Below, in pieces: positions 26,155 through 33,970 of a stretch of 64,000 nucleotides of DNA (the first letter of the stretch is position 1; each line of letters opens with the position of its first letter). The translations under genes were made by a program, and so were the position numbers. The notes under the pieces are model-generated. The model searched no databases. It was not told the origin of the DNA and saw nothing but the letters and a program-made list of their open reading frames with translations. This DNA comes from Flavobacteriales bacterium (GTDB lineage Bacteria > Bacteroidota > Bacteroidia > JACJYZ01): positions 1,550,001 to 1,614,000 of the forward strand of contig JACJYZ010000002.1 of assembly GCA_020635855.1 (NCBI GenBank), given 5' to 3'.

Positions 26155-29100
26155 ATGAAATCTCTCTCCAGGTTCATGACCATCATGGTTGTGATGAGTT
26201 CGTCCATTGCGTTCGGGCAACAGGTATCCTTTGAAACAAATTCCCAATGGGTGATGCAGGAATCGCCAGGTTGGGTTCGTGTGAATCCTATAGCTTCTAT
26301 CAAGCAAGATCAATGGCAACAAGCAGGTCGTGAGCTGCTGAAACTGCCATCCGACAATACCTTTGAAAAAGTGGGTTCCGATACCGAGTCCAATGGGATG
26401 ACACATGATCACTACGTTCAAAAACACGATGGCATTGAAATTTTCGGAACCGATATTCGCGTGCACAGCATTCATGGTAAAATAACAACGGTGAATGGCA
26501 AATGGCTGAGTGGCCTGACAACTCCTGTCCAAGCTACATTGTCTGGCAAGCAAGCGGAAGCACTGGCATTAGAAGCCGTTCATGCACGGATGTACATGTG
26601 GGAGGATCAGGGCATGGAAACGCTTTTGAAAAGGATCCGTCAGGACAATGCCGCATCTTACCGCCCGGATCCCCAACTGGTATTTTTTGATCCGGATTTC
26701 AGCGGAGATGCTTCGAAATACCGACTCGCCTGGAAAGTGGAAGTATATGCCGCAGATCCCCTCAGCCGGGAGCAATTGTTCATTGACGCACAAACCGGAC
26801 AGGTGATCGATCGCATCAACATGATCTGTACGGATAATGCCAACGGTGTGGCCGAAACCATGTATAGTGGTACCGTCAATTTCGTAACTGATTCGATTGC
26901 GTCGGATACCTTTCGTTTACGCGAAATAAGAGACGGCGTGTCCATTGAAACATACGACCTCAACCGGGATTACCTGTATGGAAATGCCGTGGATTTCTAT
27001 GACGACGACAACTACTGGAACAATGTGAATGCCCAAAAAGACCAGGCCGCACCGGACGGACACTGGGGCGCGGAAATGACGCACGACTACTACATGCAGT
27101 ATCACAATCGGAACAGTTATAACGACAAAGGTTTTCCGATGATCTCCTACATACACTATCGCACCGGGTATCAGAATGCTTTCTGGAACGGTGAGTTCAT
27201 GACCTATGGAGATGGGTCCGGCAATTCCAGGCCCTTCGATGCTTTGGATGTATGTGGTCACGAGTTTACACATGGCGTTACCCAATTCTCGGCAGGTTTG
27301 ATCTATAAGGATGAAAGCGGTGCACTCAACGAATCGTTCAGCGATATCTTCGGCTATATGGTTCAGTGGTACGGTGATACAGCCAACTGGGATGTAGGTG
27401 AAGACATCGGCGCACTCAGGGATATGCATAACCCACACAAGTTCCTTAACCCCGATACCTATTTGGGCCAGTACTGGCACACGACTCAGGATGATGAAGG
27501 AGGTGTGCATACCAACAGCGGCGTGCAGAATTACTGGTTTTACCTCCTGACAGATGGCGATACCGGTACCAATGACAACGGCAGAAAATACAAGGTTACC
27601 GGGATCGGCCGGGAAAAAGCCGCCGCCATCGCTTATCGCAACCTGACTGTTTATCTGGGGAAAACATCACAGTATGCCGATGCCCGACAAGGTGCGATCT
27701 GGGCAGCTGAAGACCTGTTCGGTCCCTGCTCGGAAGAAATGCGGCAAACCGCCATGGCATGGTATGCCGTTGGGGTAGGTGACTCACTGAAAAATGTAGA
27801 TCTCAGCGCTGTGGAACTGTGGGCCGGTCCTTCATCATGTCATCTCACGGATACAGAAACCGTTACCATTCTTATAAAAAATACCGGTTGTCAACCCGTC
27901 ACTTCCGGCGATACACTTTATGCCGGGTACCGCATGAATGGGGGAAGTGCCATGAATGATACACTTGTAATGGTTGCCGACTTCAATCCCGGAGATACCA
28001 TCTTTCATGCCTTCAATACTACACAAGATCTCACCTTGCCAGGTACCTATACGTTTGATGCATGGGTCAACCTGAATGCGGATGAGATCACAGCCAACGA
28101 TTCGGTTCGCCAGGTAACGGTGGAACGTTGGAAAGATCAGAATGATGATTTCGGGGTGACTTCAATGCTGGCTCCAGGTGTTGAATGTGGATTGACGGCC
28201 AGCGAAGATGTTACCGTGGAAGTGGTATTTGAAGGCTGCGATTCCATTCCGGCCGGAACGGAAATACCACTCGGGTTTCAGGTGAACGGAGGTACGCCGA
28301 CACGGGATACACTTGTCTTGCAACAATCACTTGCTGGTGGAGAGGTCGTTCAACACACCTTCTCAAACAAGGCAAGCCTGACCGGTGGAACTGCTTTTGC
28401 ATTGATCGCCTGGTCTGATTTTCCGGGTGACAGCGATGCTTCCAATGATACATCCGATGTGAAATGGGTGTTTCGCCCGGTGAAGCTTCGCGATAACATG
28501 ATCACATTTGAAGATACCGCCAATGTGGTGGATTCGTTTTTCGTTGTGACACAGCCCCGTTGTCGGGCGTATGTATCCGATACCTCGGTGGCTTCCGGAA
28601 ACCAAGCGTTTCAGATGACAGGGTCGGAGTTCTCCGCCATCCGCAAAACGTACTTCTTCCCACGCCCGACAGATTTGAATACATGGACTGTCAATGATGC
28701 CTATCGAAGTGATATGTGTGTATGTGTGGATGCAACCAACTGGACAACGGCCAACGTGACCTTTAACCTGAGGCAAACTTTCAATGGACTTTATAGCTCT
28801 GAAGCGGGTGGTCTGTTTCCCTACACCAGTTCAATGCGCATCCTGGTGAACGGTGTTCCGCTGGAAGAGCAATATAATGCGGAAACCAGAACCTCAGACG
28901 GGTTTAAATTTCATCACGTGAACCTGGATGCTTTTGCCGGTACGCAGTTTGAGCTGTGTTTTGAAGCCAAGACCTATGAAGGTCTGTCTGCGGAAAAGTA
29001 TCCGGCTTTATACAAAGGAGACAATGTGTTTATCGATGATATCAATGTCACAGAAAAAGTGAACGTGGGTACCCTTGATTTGTCGGTAGAAGACATTAAC

Positions 29101-29343
29101 ATAGCCGTCTATCCCAACCCGGCACAGGATGCATTTTACTGGAGCCTTTCGTCCCCGCGTCCTGTCAATGGGAGCGTAACCGTTACCAATATGGTGGGTG
29201 AAGTAGTGTATGTGTATGATCTGGCTGTGGCTTCAGGAGAAGCTTGGCAACAGGTGGATGCGCATACCTGGGCGCCCGGATTGTACCTGATCCGTTTTGA
29301 AACGCCTGAGGGTGCGTCTGTGCGGAAACTGGCGGTGAATTAA
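26155..29343 (+). CDS. Secreted M4 (thermolysin-family) metalloprotease with T9SS type A sorting domain
   Basis: 1062 residues. Signal peptide MKSLSRFMTIMVVMSSSIAF; FTP/PepSY-type propeptide (about 50-215); M4 catalytic domain with zinc motif HEFTHG (H369, E370, H373) and third ligand E393 in ESGALNESFSDIFG, as in thermolysin and pseudolysin; M4 C-terminal helical domain to about 545; CARDB-like beta repeats and a MAM/lectin-like segment (about 550-970); C-terminal type A domain (VYPNPAQDAFYWSL, GLYLIRFETPEG). A secreted zinc endopeptidase, activated by propeptide removal. It has its own -7 element and is separated from the adhesins by a terminator. Confidence 0.93.
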   Translation: MKSLSRFMTIMVVMSSSIAFGQQVSFETNSQWVMQESPGWVRVNPIASIKQDQWQQAGRELLKLPSDNTFEKVGSDTESNGMTHDHYVQKHDGIEIFGTDIRVHSIHGKITTVNGKWLSGLTTPVQATLSGKQAEALALEAVHARMYMWEDQGMETLLKRIRQDNAASYRPDPQLVFFDPDFSGDASKYRLAWKVEVYAADPLSREQLFIDAQTGQVIDRINMICTDNANGVAETMYSGTVNFVTDSIASDTFRLREIRDGVSIETYDLNRDYLYGNAVDFYDDDNYWNNVNAQKDQAAPDGHWGAEMTHDYYMQYHNRNSYNDKGFPMISYIHYRTGYQNAFWNGEFMTYGDGSGNSRPFDALDVCGHEFTHGVTQFSAGLIYKDESGALNESFSDIFGYMVQWYGDTANWDVGEDIGALRDMHNPHKFLNPDTYLGQYWHTTQDDEGGVHTNSGVQNYWFYLLTDGDTGTNDNGRKYKVTGIGREKAAAIAYRNLTVYLGKTSQYADARQGAIWAAEDLFGPCSEEMRQTAMAWYAVGVGDSLKNVDLSAVELWAGPSSCHLTDTETVTILIKNTGCQPVTSGDTLYAGYRMNGGSAMNDTLVMVADFNPGDTIFHAFNTTQDLTLPGTYTFDAWVNLNADEITANDSVRQVTVERWKDQNDDFGVTSMLAPGVECGLTASEDVTVEVVFEGCDSIPAGTEIPLGFQVNGGTPTRDTLVLQQSLAGGEVVQHTFSNKASLTGGTAFALIAWSDFPGDSDASNDTSDVKWVFRPVKLRDNMITFEDTANVVDSFFVVTQPRCRAYVSDTSVASGNQAFQMTGSEFSAIRKTYFFPRPTDLNTWTVNDAYRSDMCVCVDATNWTTANVTFNLRQTFNGLYSSEAGGLFPYTSSMRILVNGVPLEEQYNAETRTSDGFKFHHVNLDAFAGTQFELCFEAKTYEGLSAEKYPALYKGDNVFIDDINVTEKVNVGTLDLSVEDINIAVYPNPAQDAFYWSLSSPRPVNGSVTVTNMVGEVVYVYDLAVASGEAWQQVDAHTWAPGLYLIRFETPEGASVRKLAVN

Positions 29344-29348
29344 AGGAA

Positions 29349-29765
29349 CTACTTATTGGTTAGCTCGGCTGGGAAGCTGTTTGGCTCGGCCTTGATGTCA
29401 GGATCAAACTTGATGAAGAAACGGATCCAGATTGGCCTTGACAAGTAGTACACAACAGGGAAAAACAAGATGGAGGTGCCGATGATCGCCAGGATCAGGT
29501 GCCATACGGGCCTGCCTTCCGGAAGAACCATTGCATAAAAGCCCCAAAGGATAATAAACTGGCCTACGTTCAGCGCGTAACTGATCAGCATCGCTCCGAA
29601 CCAGAATCCCGGATCACGTTCGTATTTGATGCCACAGGCCGAACAACGATCGTATATTTTTCCCCCGAATTTGAAAAGGTTGATGTAAGGGTTGGCATGT
29701 GCCCAGAAAGGACCCTTGCCACATTGTGGGCATTTGTTTTGAAATATTCCGCTTAACACATTCAT
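29349..29765 (-). CDS. DUF983 family membrane protein
   Basis: 138 residues with two CxxC pairs (CPQCGKGPF and CSACGIKYERDPGFWFGAM), followed by two membrane segments, the standard DUF983 arrangement: a zinc-ribbon-like cytoplasmic head and a membrane hairpin. The family role is not established. Convergent with the M4 protease gene, 5 bases apart, with no obvious terminator between them. Confidence 0.88.
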   Translation of the reverse strand: MNVLSGIFQNKCPQCGKGPFWAHANPYINLFKFGGKIYDRCSACGIKYERDPGFWFGAMLISYALNVGQFIILWGFYAMVLPEGRPVWHLILAIIGTSILFFPVVYYLSRPIWIRFFIKFDPDIKAEPNSFPAELTNK

Positions 29766-29802
29766 GGTATCCGGTGATGATCGCGGGCAAATGTCGTCAT
29801 TT

Positions 29803-30072
29803 TTAAAATGCCTGGTAACCTCCGTGGTTTACAACCATGGTTTGTTCTCCATGCCAGTATTTGGATTTCAGGCGAACCACGTATGTACCCGAAGGAAAGT
29901 GGGTGGTGTTAACAAAGGCAAAGCGTCCGGTGAATTGCTGCTGACAAAGGACTTTTCCGTGCTGATCGGTAATCTCCATGGTATAGTCTCCGCGGAGGGT
30001 GATCAGGATCTTGGCATACTCGTCAGCTGGTGCGGGAAAAATGCTGACATACACATGTTCTACTGCGTTCAT
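29803..30072 (-). CDS. Orphan T9SS type A-like sorting domain ORF (possible gene remnant)
   Basis: 89 residues that look like the C-terminal sorting domain alone: VSIFPAPADEYAKI in place of the usual YPNP, TMEITDQHGKVL, and FPSGTYVVRLKSK near the end. There is no signal peptide and no upstream ATG that would add one; the 131 bases before it are non-coding. It may be the 3' remnant of a deleted T9SS cargo gene or a cytoplasmic relic. A real stand-alone small protein cannot be excluded. Confidence 0.45.
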   Translation of the reverse strand: MNAVEHVYVSIFPAPADEYAKILITLRGDYTMEITDQHGKVLCQQQFTGRFAFVNTTHFPSGTYVVRLKSKYWHGEQTMVVNHGGYQAF

Positions 30073-30203
30073 GGCGATCTGTGTTGGTGATGGATCAGCG
30101 GGGGCTCATCTGATTAACGAGCAAAAACCCGGCCACGATACGCTGAAAGGCCTGAAAGCAGTGGTGGTTTCGCGAACGGTAGAGAATCGGAGATGAACGG
30201 TTG

Positions 30204-31088
30204 CTACATGCCCACCTTCTCCAAACGACGGAATTTCTTCAGGTATTCAGAAGGGGTGAGTCCGTTGATGCGTTTGAACTGCCGATTGAAATTGGCTACG
30301 TTGTTGAAGCCGCTTTGGTAACAGATCTGGCTGATGGATAGGGAAGAGGAGGTCAGCATCTTGCATGCGTTCGCAATCCGGATCTCGTTCAGGAAGGCAG
30401 AGAATGTTTTCCGGGTACGTTGCTTAAAATACCTGCAGAAAGCAGTGGTACTCATGTTGGCAACCTTGGCTACGTCGTCCAACCGGATGTCTTCCTGGTA
30501 GTGATTGAACAGGTACGCCAGGGTGTCTTTCATCCGCTGATTGTCTGATTCCTTGCCCGGTTTGCCGATGGCTACCGAACTGAGGAAGGTGAATTCATCG
30601 GATTCTGAGAGTATCTGTAGAATGCGGAACAACATCAACATCCGGTTGAATCCGCTTAACCGGGCCATTTCTATGATCATGGGGTGGCAGGCGTCCCGGG
30701 TTTTACCATGGAACAACAGGCCGCGCGATGCATCCTCGGTTAGCCTGCGAATGCTGCTTATTTCCGGCAGGTTCATGAAGGTTTCTCCCATTTCAAGCGG
30801 ACTGAAATACACGGATGTGCCGTGCGAGATCAGGGTAGTGTTGGGTTCATAATATTCTTCATCACTTCTCAGAACGTGAGGCAGGTTGGCGCCCAGCATG
30901 AATACCTCTCCCGGGCCAAAACGGGTGATGCCGTCGCCCACAATCAGGGTTCCCTTTCCGTCAATGATAGAGGTGATCTGCACTTCTGGGTGGTAGTGCA
31001 AGTGATCGAAATAAAACTGGGACCTGTCCACCTGAACGTGAATGGACTTCTCCTTTGTTTTCGGATTTTGGAAGAATATTGGCTTCAT
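30204..31088 (-). CDS. AraC-family transcriptional regulator with cupin sensor domain
   Basis: 294 residues. N-terminal cupin (about 15-100: YHPEVQI, GDGITRFGPGEVFML, LPHVL) and C-terminal double helix-turn-helix (about 190-290: LDDVAKVANMSTTAFCRYFK, ISQICYQSGFNNVANFNRQF, GLTPSEYLKKFR). Such regulators bind a sugar or similar small molecule and activate catabolic genes. No sugar genes are adjacent. A 7-base inverted repeat 40 bases upstream of the start (31128-31150) may be its own site. Confidence 0.93.
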   Translation of the reverse strand: MKPIFFQNPKTKEKSIHVQVDRSQFYFDHLHYHPEVQITSIIDGKGTLIVGDGITRFGPGEVFMLGANLPHVLRSDEEYYEPNTTLISHGTSVYFSPLEMGETFMNLPEISSIRRLTEDASRGLLFHGKTRDACHPMIIEMARLSGFNRMLMLFRILQILSESDEFTFLSSVAIGKPGKESDNQRMKDTLAYLFNHYQEDIRLDDVAKVANMSTTAFCRYFKQRTRKTFSAFLNEIRIANACKMLTSSSLSISQICYQSGFNNVANFNRQFKRINGLTPSEYLKKFRRLEKVGM

Positions 31089-31127
31089 AGTGTATCGTTC
31101 CGCGAAGGTAATAAAACAGGCGCATAT

Positions 31128-31150
31128 AATATTAATAAGCTGCTAATATT
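31128..31150. promoter_or_regulatory. Inverted repeat upstream of the AraC gene
   Basis: AATATTA (31128-31134) and TAATATT (31144-31150) form a perfect 7-base inverted repeat around a 9-base spacer, within the intergenic region shared by the AraC gene and the structured RNA. It may be an operator; the binding protein is unknown. Confidence 0.3.
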
Positions 31151-31163
31151 GTACATGTAAAAG

Positions 31164-31207
31164 CTTAAGCAAATGCTTGAGGAATCCATTTTAATCTTCT
31201 ATATTCG
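31164..31207 (+). promoter_or_regulatory. Promoter with overlapping inverted repeat for the 31.2 kb RNA
   Basis: TTG at 31177-31179, 20-base spacer, TATATTCG at 31200-31207 (7 of 8 to TAnnTTTG). An imperfect inverted repeat, CTTAAGC (31164-31170), AAAT, GCTTGAG (31175-31181), covers the TTG, as expected for a repressor site. Transcription would begin around 31213. Confidence 0.5.
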
Positions 31208-31212
31208 CAGTG

Positions 31213-31434
31213 TGGGTGTGCTTTTAGAGTGGGTTTCACAATTCCTTGGATAGCTAATTAGTGAAATCCCGATAGGCCTTCGAGGCTGGACCGTTTCCAC
31301 CCCCGGAATCGGTTGAATGTTGTTTCCTTGTGGCCATTCCACAACAGGCTCCGGAGTTTCAATACGATTATTTTGCACAACCCCTTACCCAATAATCACC
31401 GAAACACGCGCAACCACCGGAGCCTGTTTTTTTT
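31213..31434 (+). ncRNA. Candidate structured RNA or 5' leader (about 220 nt)
   Basis: Between the promoter at 31177-31207 and the T tract at 31427-31434 I see several helices. GGGTTTCAC (about 31230) pairs with GTGAAATCC (about 31262), 9 pairs with one wobble. In the 3' half three nested helices share one axis: AACAGGCTCCGG 31343-31354 with CCGGAGCCTGTT 31417-31428, GTTTC 31356-31360 with GAAAC 31401-31405, and GATTATT 31366-31372 with AATAATC 31391-31397. No riboswitch or known RNA class was recognised. The SDR gene begins 108 bases after the T tract, so this may be an independent RNA or a terminating leader. Confidence 0.45.
31343..31434 (+). terminator. Long-hairpin intrinsic terminator
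   Basis: A perfect 12-base stem, AACAGGCTCCGG with CCGGAGCCTGTT, closes a 62-base loop with two further internal helices and is followed by T8. The unusually long loop suggests the hairpin is part of a functional RNA rather than a simple terminator. Confidence 0.65.
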
Positions 31435-31542
31435 CTCTCCCTGATGTGAATGGTTTTTTCAACTCAGTCCTTATTTGCTATTCGGCCAACGTATCTTTTT
31501 AGCAACTTTGCCAGTTGAAAAGGTCAACGTAACCATTATTCA

Positions 31543-32220
31543 ATGAAAACAGCATTGATTACCGGGGCCAACCGGGGCATAGGTCTGGAGATCTGTCGCC
31601 AACTGGCAATGAACGGCTTTACCGTGGTCATGGGGTGCCGCGATGTGGAGAAAGGCAAACAGGCAGCGGCGGAACTACCCGGCGTGGTTCAGCCGATCGA
31701 ACTGGATGTGTCCACCAGTAAAAGCGTTCGTAAAGCTGCCGAGGAGGTGCGAAAGAAATACGGCAGGTTGGATGTATTAATCAACAATGCCGGCATCAGC
31801 AAAGCATCCAAGGGAATACTGGATACATCCATGGATGAAATCAAGGAGATGTACAATGTTAACTTCTACGGGGCCATCCGTATGGTTAAGTTCTTTTACC
31901 CGCTACTTTCGGAAAGTGATGATGCCCGCATCATCAACATGTCAAGTGGCATGGGTTCAATCGCCGATCTTTCAGGAAGCTATGCTGCGTACCGGTTGTC
32001 GAAGGCGTCTCTGAATGCATTGACCATGATTCTTGCAAAGGAACTGTCACATGTGGTAAGTGTGTATGCAATGTGTCCCGGTTGGGTCCGGACCGATATG
32101 GGAGGGAAGTCGGCCATACGCTCTGTGGAGGAAGGTGCAGAAACAGCTATCTGGCTGGCAACCGAAGAAAACATTCCTTCCGGCAAGTTTTATCGGGATA
32201 AGCACCAGATTCCCTGGTAA
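31543..32220 (+). CDS. Short-chain dehydrogenase/reductase (carbonyl reductase-like)
   Basis: 225 residues. Rossmann glycine motif TGANRGIGLEI, NNAGISK, catalytic serine in NMSSGMGS and the YxxxK pair in YAAYRLSKASLN. An arginine after the second strand (GCRDVEKG) suggests NADPH. Such enzymes reduce aldehydes or ketones; the substrate is not evident. It follows the structured RNA by about 108 bases and converges on the membrane protein at 32227. Confidence 0.9.
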   Translation: MKTALITGANRGIGLEICRQLAMNGFTVVMGCRDVEKGKQAAAELPGVVQPIELDVSTSKSVRKAAEEVRKKYGRLDVLINNAGISKASKGILDTSMDEIKEMYNVNFYGAIRMVKFFYPLLSESDDARIINMSSGMGSIADLSGSYAAYRLSKASLNALTMILAKELSHVVSVYAMCPGWVRTDMGGKSAIRSVEEGAETAIWLATEENIPSGKFYRDKHQIPW

Positions 32221-32226
32221 GGCCGA

Positions 32227-32577
32227 TTACCTGCTTTCGCGCCGGCGTTCCTGTTTGTTTACACCCAGCAATGCGTTGATGAAAGACAACAGCAGGCTGA
32301 ATAGAAGGGCGGTCCAGAATCCACTCACATAAAACCCGTCTACCCACCTGCTGGCCAGCATCACCATCAGGGCATTCAATACCAGCAGAAAAAATCCCAG
32401 GGTGAATACGGTAATGGGGAGGGTAAGCAGGATAAGGATGGGTTTGACAAACGCGTTCAGCAGTCCGAGTACAATGGCTACAACCAATGCAATTCCTACA
32501 CTTTCCACGTGTACGCCGGGCATCAGATAAGCTGCAATGGCAACAGCAAGCGATGATAATAAGATGCGACCAATCAT
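32227..32577 (-). CDS. Phage_holin_4_2-like small membrane protein (YvlD type)
   Basis: 116 residues with four membrane segments and a conserved GLLNAFVKPILILLTLPITV motif, typical of the chromosomal YvlD/holin-4 superfamily. Despite the name these are ordinary envelope proteins, not phage genes, and no phage genes are present. Convergent with the SDR gene (6 bases). Confidence 0.85.
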   Translation of the reverse strand: MIGRILLSSLAVAIAAYLMPGVHVESVGIALVVAIVLGLLNAFVKPILILLTLPITVFTLGFFLLVLNALMVMLASRWVDGFYVSGFWTALLFSLLLSFINALLGVNKQERRRESR

Positions 32578-32672
32578 GTGTTTTCAGGTTTGGAAACTAA
32601 AAGTAAGAAGAATCAAAACGATTTGTTACGAATGATATCTTACCTTCACGCCAATAAATATTCCGCACATCC

Positions 32673-33161
32673 ATGCACACACAAGTTTTCGGCTGGGACA
32701 TACAACCATTAAGCTGGGAAGGCATTCTTGCGGCCCTGTTCTGTGGCGCCCTGGTGGGTGTTGAACGCCAGTACTCGGGTAAGCCGGCCGGTATCCGCAC
32801 CAGTATTTTGGTTTGCCTTGGATCATACGGATATGTTTGCCTTGCCAACTTCGGTACACAAGAGGGAGATCCGACACGCATCATCGGGCAGGTGGTAACC
32901 GGCGTAGGTTTTCTGGGTGCCGGTGTGATGATGACCCACCACGGAAACGTGCTGGGGGTAACGTCTGCCGCCGTGATCTGGGTGCTTGCGGCCATGGGGG
33001 CATTCATCGGAATGGAGCGGTTTGCTCCGGCGGTTCTCATCAGTTGCCTGACCCTTTTTGTGCTGGTGGGCATCAACGTGATTGAGTCGCGCTTCAAGAA
33101 AAGCATGCAGAAGGGCATTCACAAGCATGAAGAGCCGGATGTGGATATCGATGACGGTTAG
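32673..33161 (+). CDS. MgtC/SapB family membrane protein
   Basis: 162 residues, about five membrane segments. The family signature GALVGVERQYSGKPAGIRT, with ERQ and R(T/N)S, lies after the first helix. MgtC-type proteins affect magnesium homeostasis and ATP synthase in pathogens; this short form lacks the C-terminal ACT-like domain. It overlaps the convergent DtxR-type gene by 4 bases, so the two metal-related genes share a 3' boundary. Confidence 0.88.
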   Translation: MHTQVFGWDIQPLSWEGILAALFCGALVGVERQYSGKPAGIRTSILVCLGSYGYVCLANFGTQEGDPTRIIGQVVTGVGFLGAGVMMTHHGNVLGVTSAAVIWVLAAMGAFIGMERFAPAVLISCLTLFVLVGINVIESRFKKSMQKGIHKHEEPDVDIDDG

Positions 33162-33844
33162 GTCCCGGGGTTCTTTGGGGCTGAAGCCGGTCGTACCATC
33201 AGGTTTTGTGCCGTGCGATTGGTGATAACCGTTTGGTTTTTTTTTCCCAATTCAATGGTGATGGACCGGTCATAACCATGCCTTTCGCGAATAACCAGCC
33301 GTGTGCCCAATACCAGTCCCAGTTTTTCAAGGTGCTTCAAAAAATCATCCGAGGAGTCACTCACGCCGATGATCTCAAGGCTCTTTCCGTCCGGTGCCTC
33401 GTCCAGTGCAACCATGGCTTCATGAGGATGTAGCTTTCCGTCTGCATCCGGGATCGGATCGCCATGCGGGTCAAACCTGGGATGGCCCAAATATGCATCC
33501 AGCCGCTCAATCAGTTCAGGAGATTTCACATGCTCCAGTTGTTCGGCAATGATGTGCACCTCGTGCCATCCGAATTCCAACTTCTCCACCAGAAACACTT
33601 CCCACAATCGGTGCTTGCGGGTAATGCGCAGCGCTGTTTTGGTGCCTTCGCGTGTGAGTTTAACCCCCTTGTATTTTTCATAAGCTACCAGTCCTTTTTC
33701 CGATAACCGCTTTAACATGTCTGTTACAGAAGCAGCCTTGGTATTCAGCTTGGCTGCGATAGCATTGGTTGAAATCCCTTTCCTGGTTCCCTGCCCAAGG
33801 CTCCATATCGCTTTGAGGTAATTTTCTTCTGCGGAAGTATACAT
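33158..33844 (-). CDS. DtxR/MntR-family metal-dependent repressor
   Basis: 228 residues. N-terminal winged helix (about 1-65: STNAIAAKLNTKAASVTDML), dimerisation and metal-binding domain with EVHIIAEQLEHVKSPELIERLD, and a C-terminal SH3/FeoA-like domain (about 150-215). Iron- or manganese-bound repressors of this family bind palindromes near uptake genes. A near-perfect 16-base palindrome lies 24-39 bases upstream of its start, between it and the divergent TonB receptor, so autoregulation and receptor control are likely. Confidence 0.93.
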   Translation of the reverse strand: MYTSAEENYLKAIWSLGQGTRKGISTNAIAAKLNTKAASVTDMLKRLSEKGLVAYEKYKGVKLTREGTKTALRITRKHRLWEVFLVEKLEFGWHEVHIIAEQLEHVKSPELIERLDAYLGHPRFDPHGDPIPDADGKLHPHEAMVALDEAPDGKSLEIIGVSDSSDDFLKHLEKLGLVLGTRLVIRERHGYDRSITIELGKKNQTVITNRTAQNLMVRPASAPKNPGT

Positions 33845-33867
33845 TGTTATGCTGGGGTAAATATAAA

Positions 33868-33883
33868 TTTAGACATGCCTAAA
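33868..33883. promoter_or_regulatory. DtxR-type operator between the repressor and TonB receptor genes
   Basis: TTTAGACATGCCTAAA, palindromic at 14 of 16 positions. The TTTAG...CTAAA half-sites resemble those known for DtxR/MntR/SirR repressors. It lies just upstream of the receptor's -7 element (33892-33899), covering where a -33 element would be, which fits repression when metal is plentiful. Confidence 0.6.
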
Positions 33884-33891
33884 AATAATTT

Positions 33892-33899
33892 TATCTTTG
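33892..33899 (+). promoter_or_regulatory. -7 element of the TonB receptor gene
   Basis: TATCTTTG, an exact TAnnTTTG match 72 bases before the preferred ATG at 33971. The -33 region overlaps the DtxR-type palindrome. Confidence 0.5.
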
Positions 33900-33970
33900 T
33901 GTGGAAAGATGGTCAAAAGATAGCAATGTTCAGTGGAATCCGGTACATATATTTCAGCACGTCCCATTGT

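Noticed and set aside
26059..26553. 164-residue minus-strand frame over the terminator and M4 propeptide
   Set aside because: It reads through a strong terminator and the protease signal peptide region, with no recognisable domain.
32227..32577. Holin-like protein as a sign of a prophage
   Set aside because: The protein is of the chromosomal YvlD/Phage_holin_4_2 type, and no other phage gene, integrase or att site is visible.
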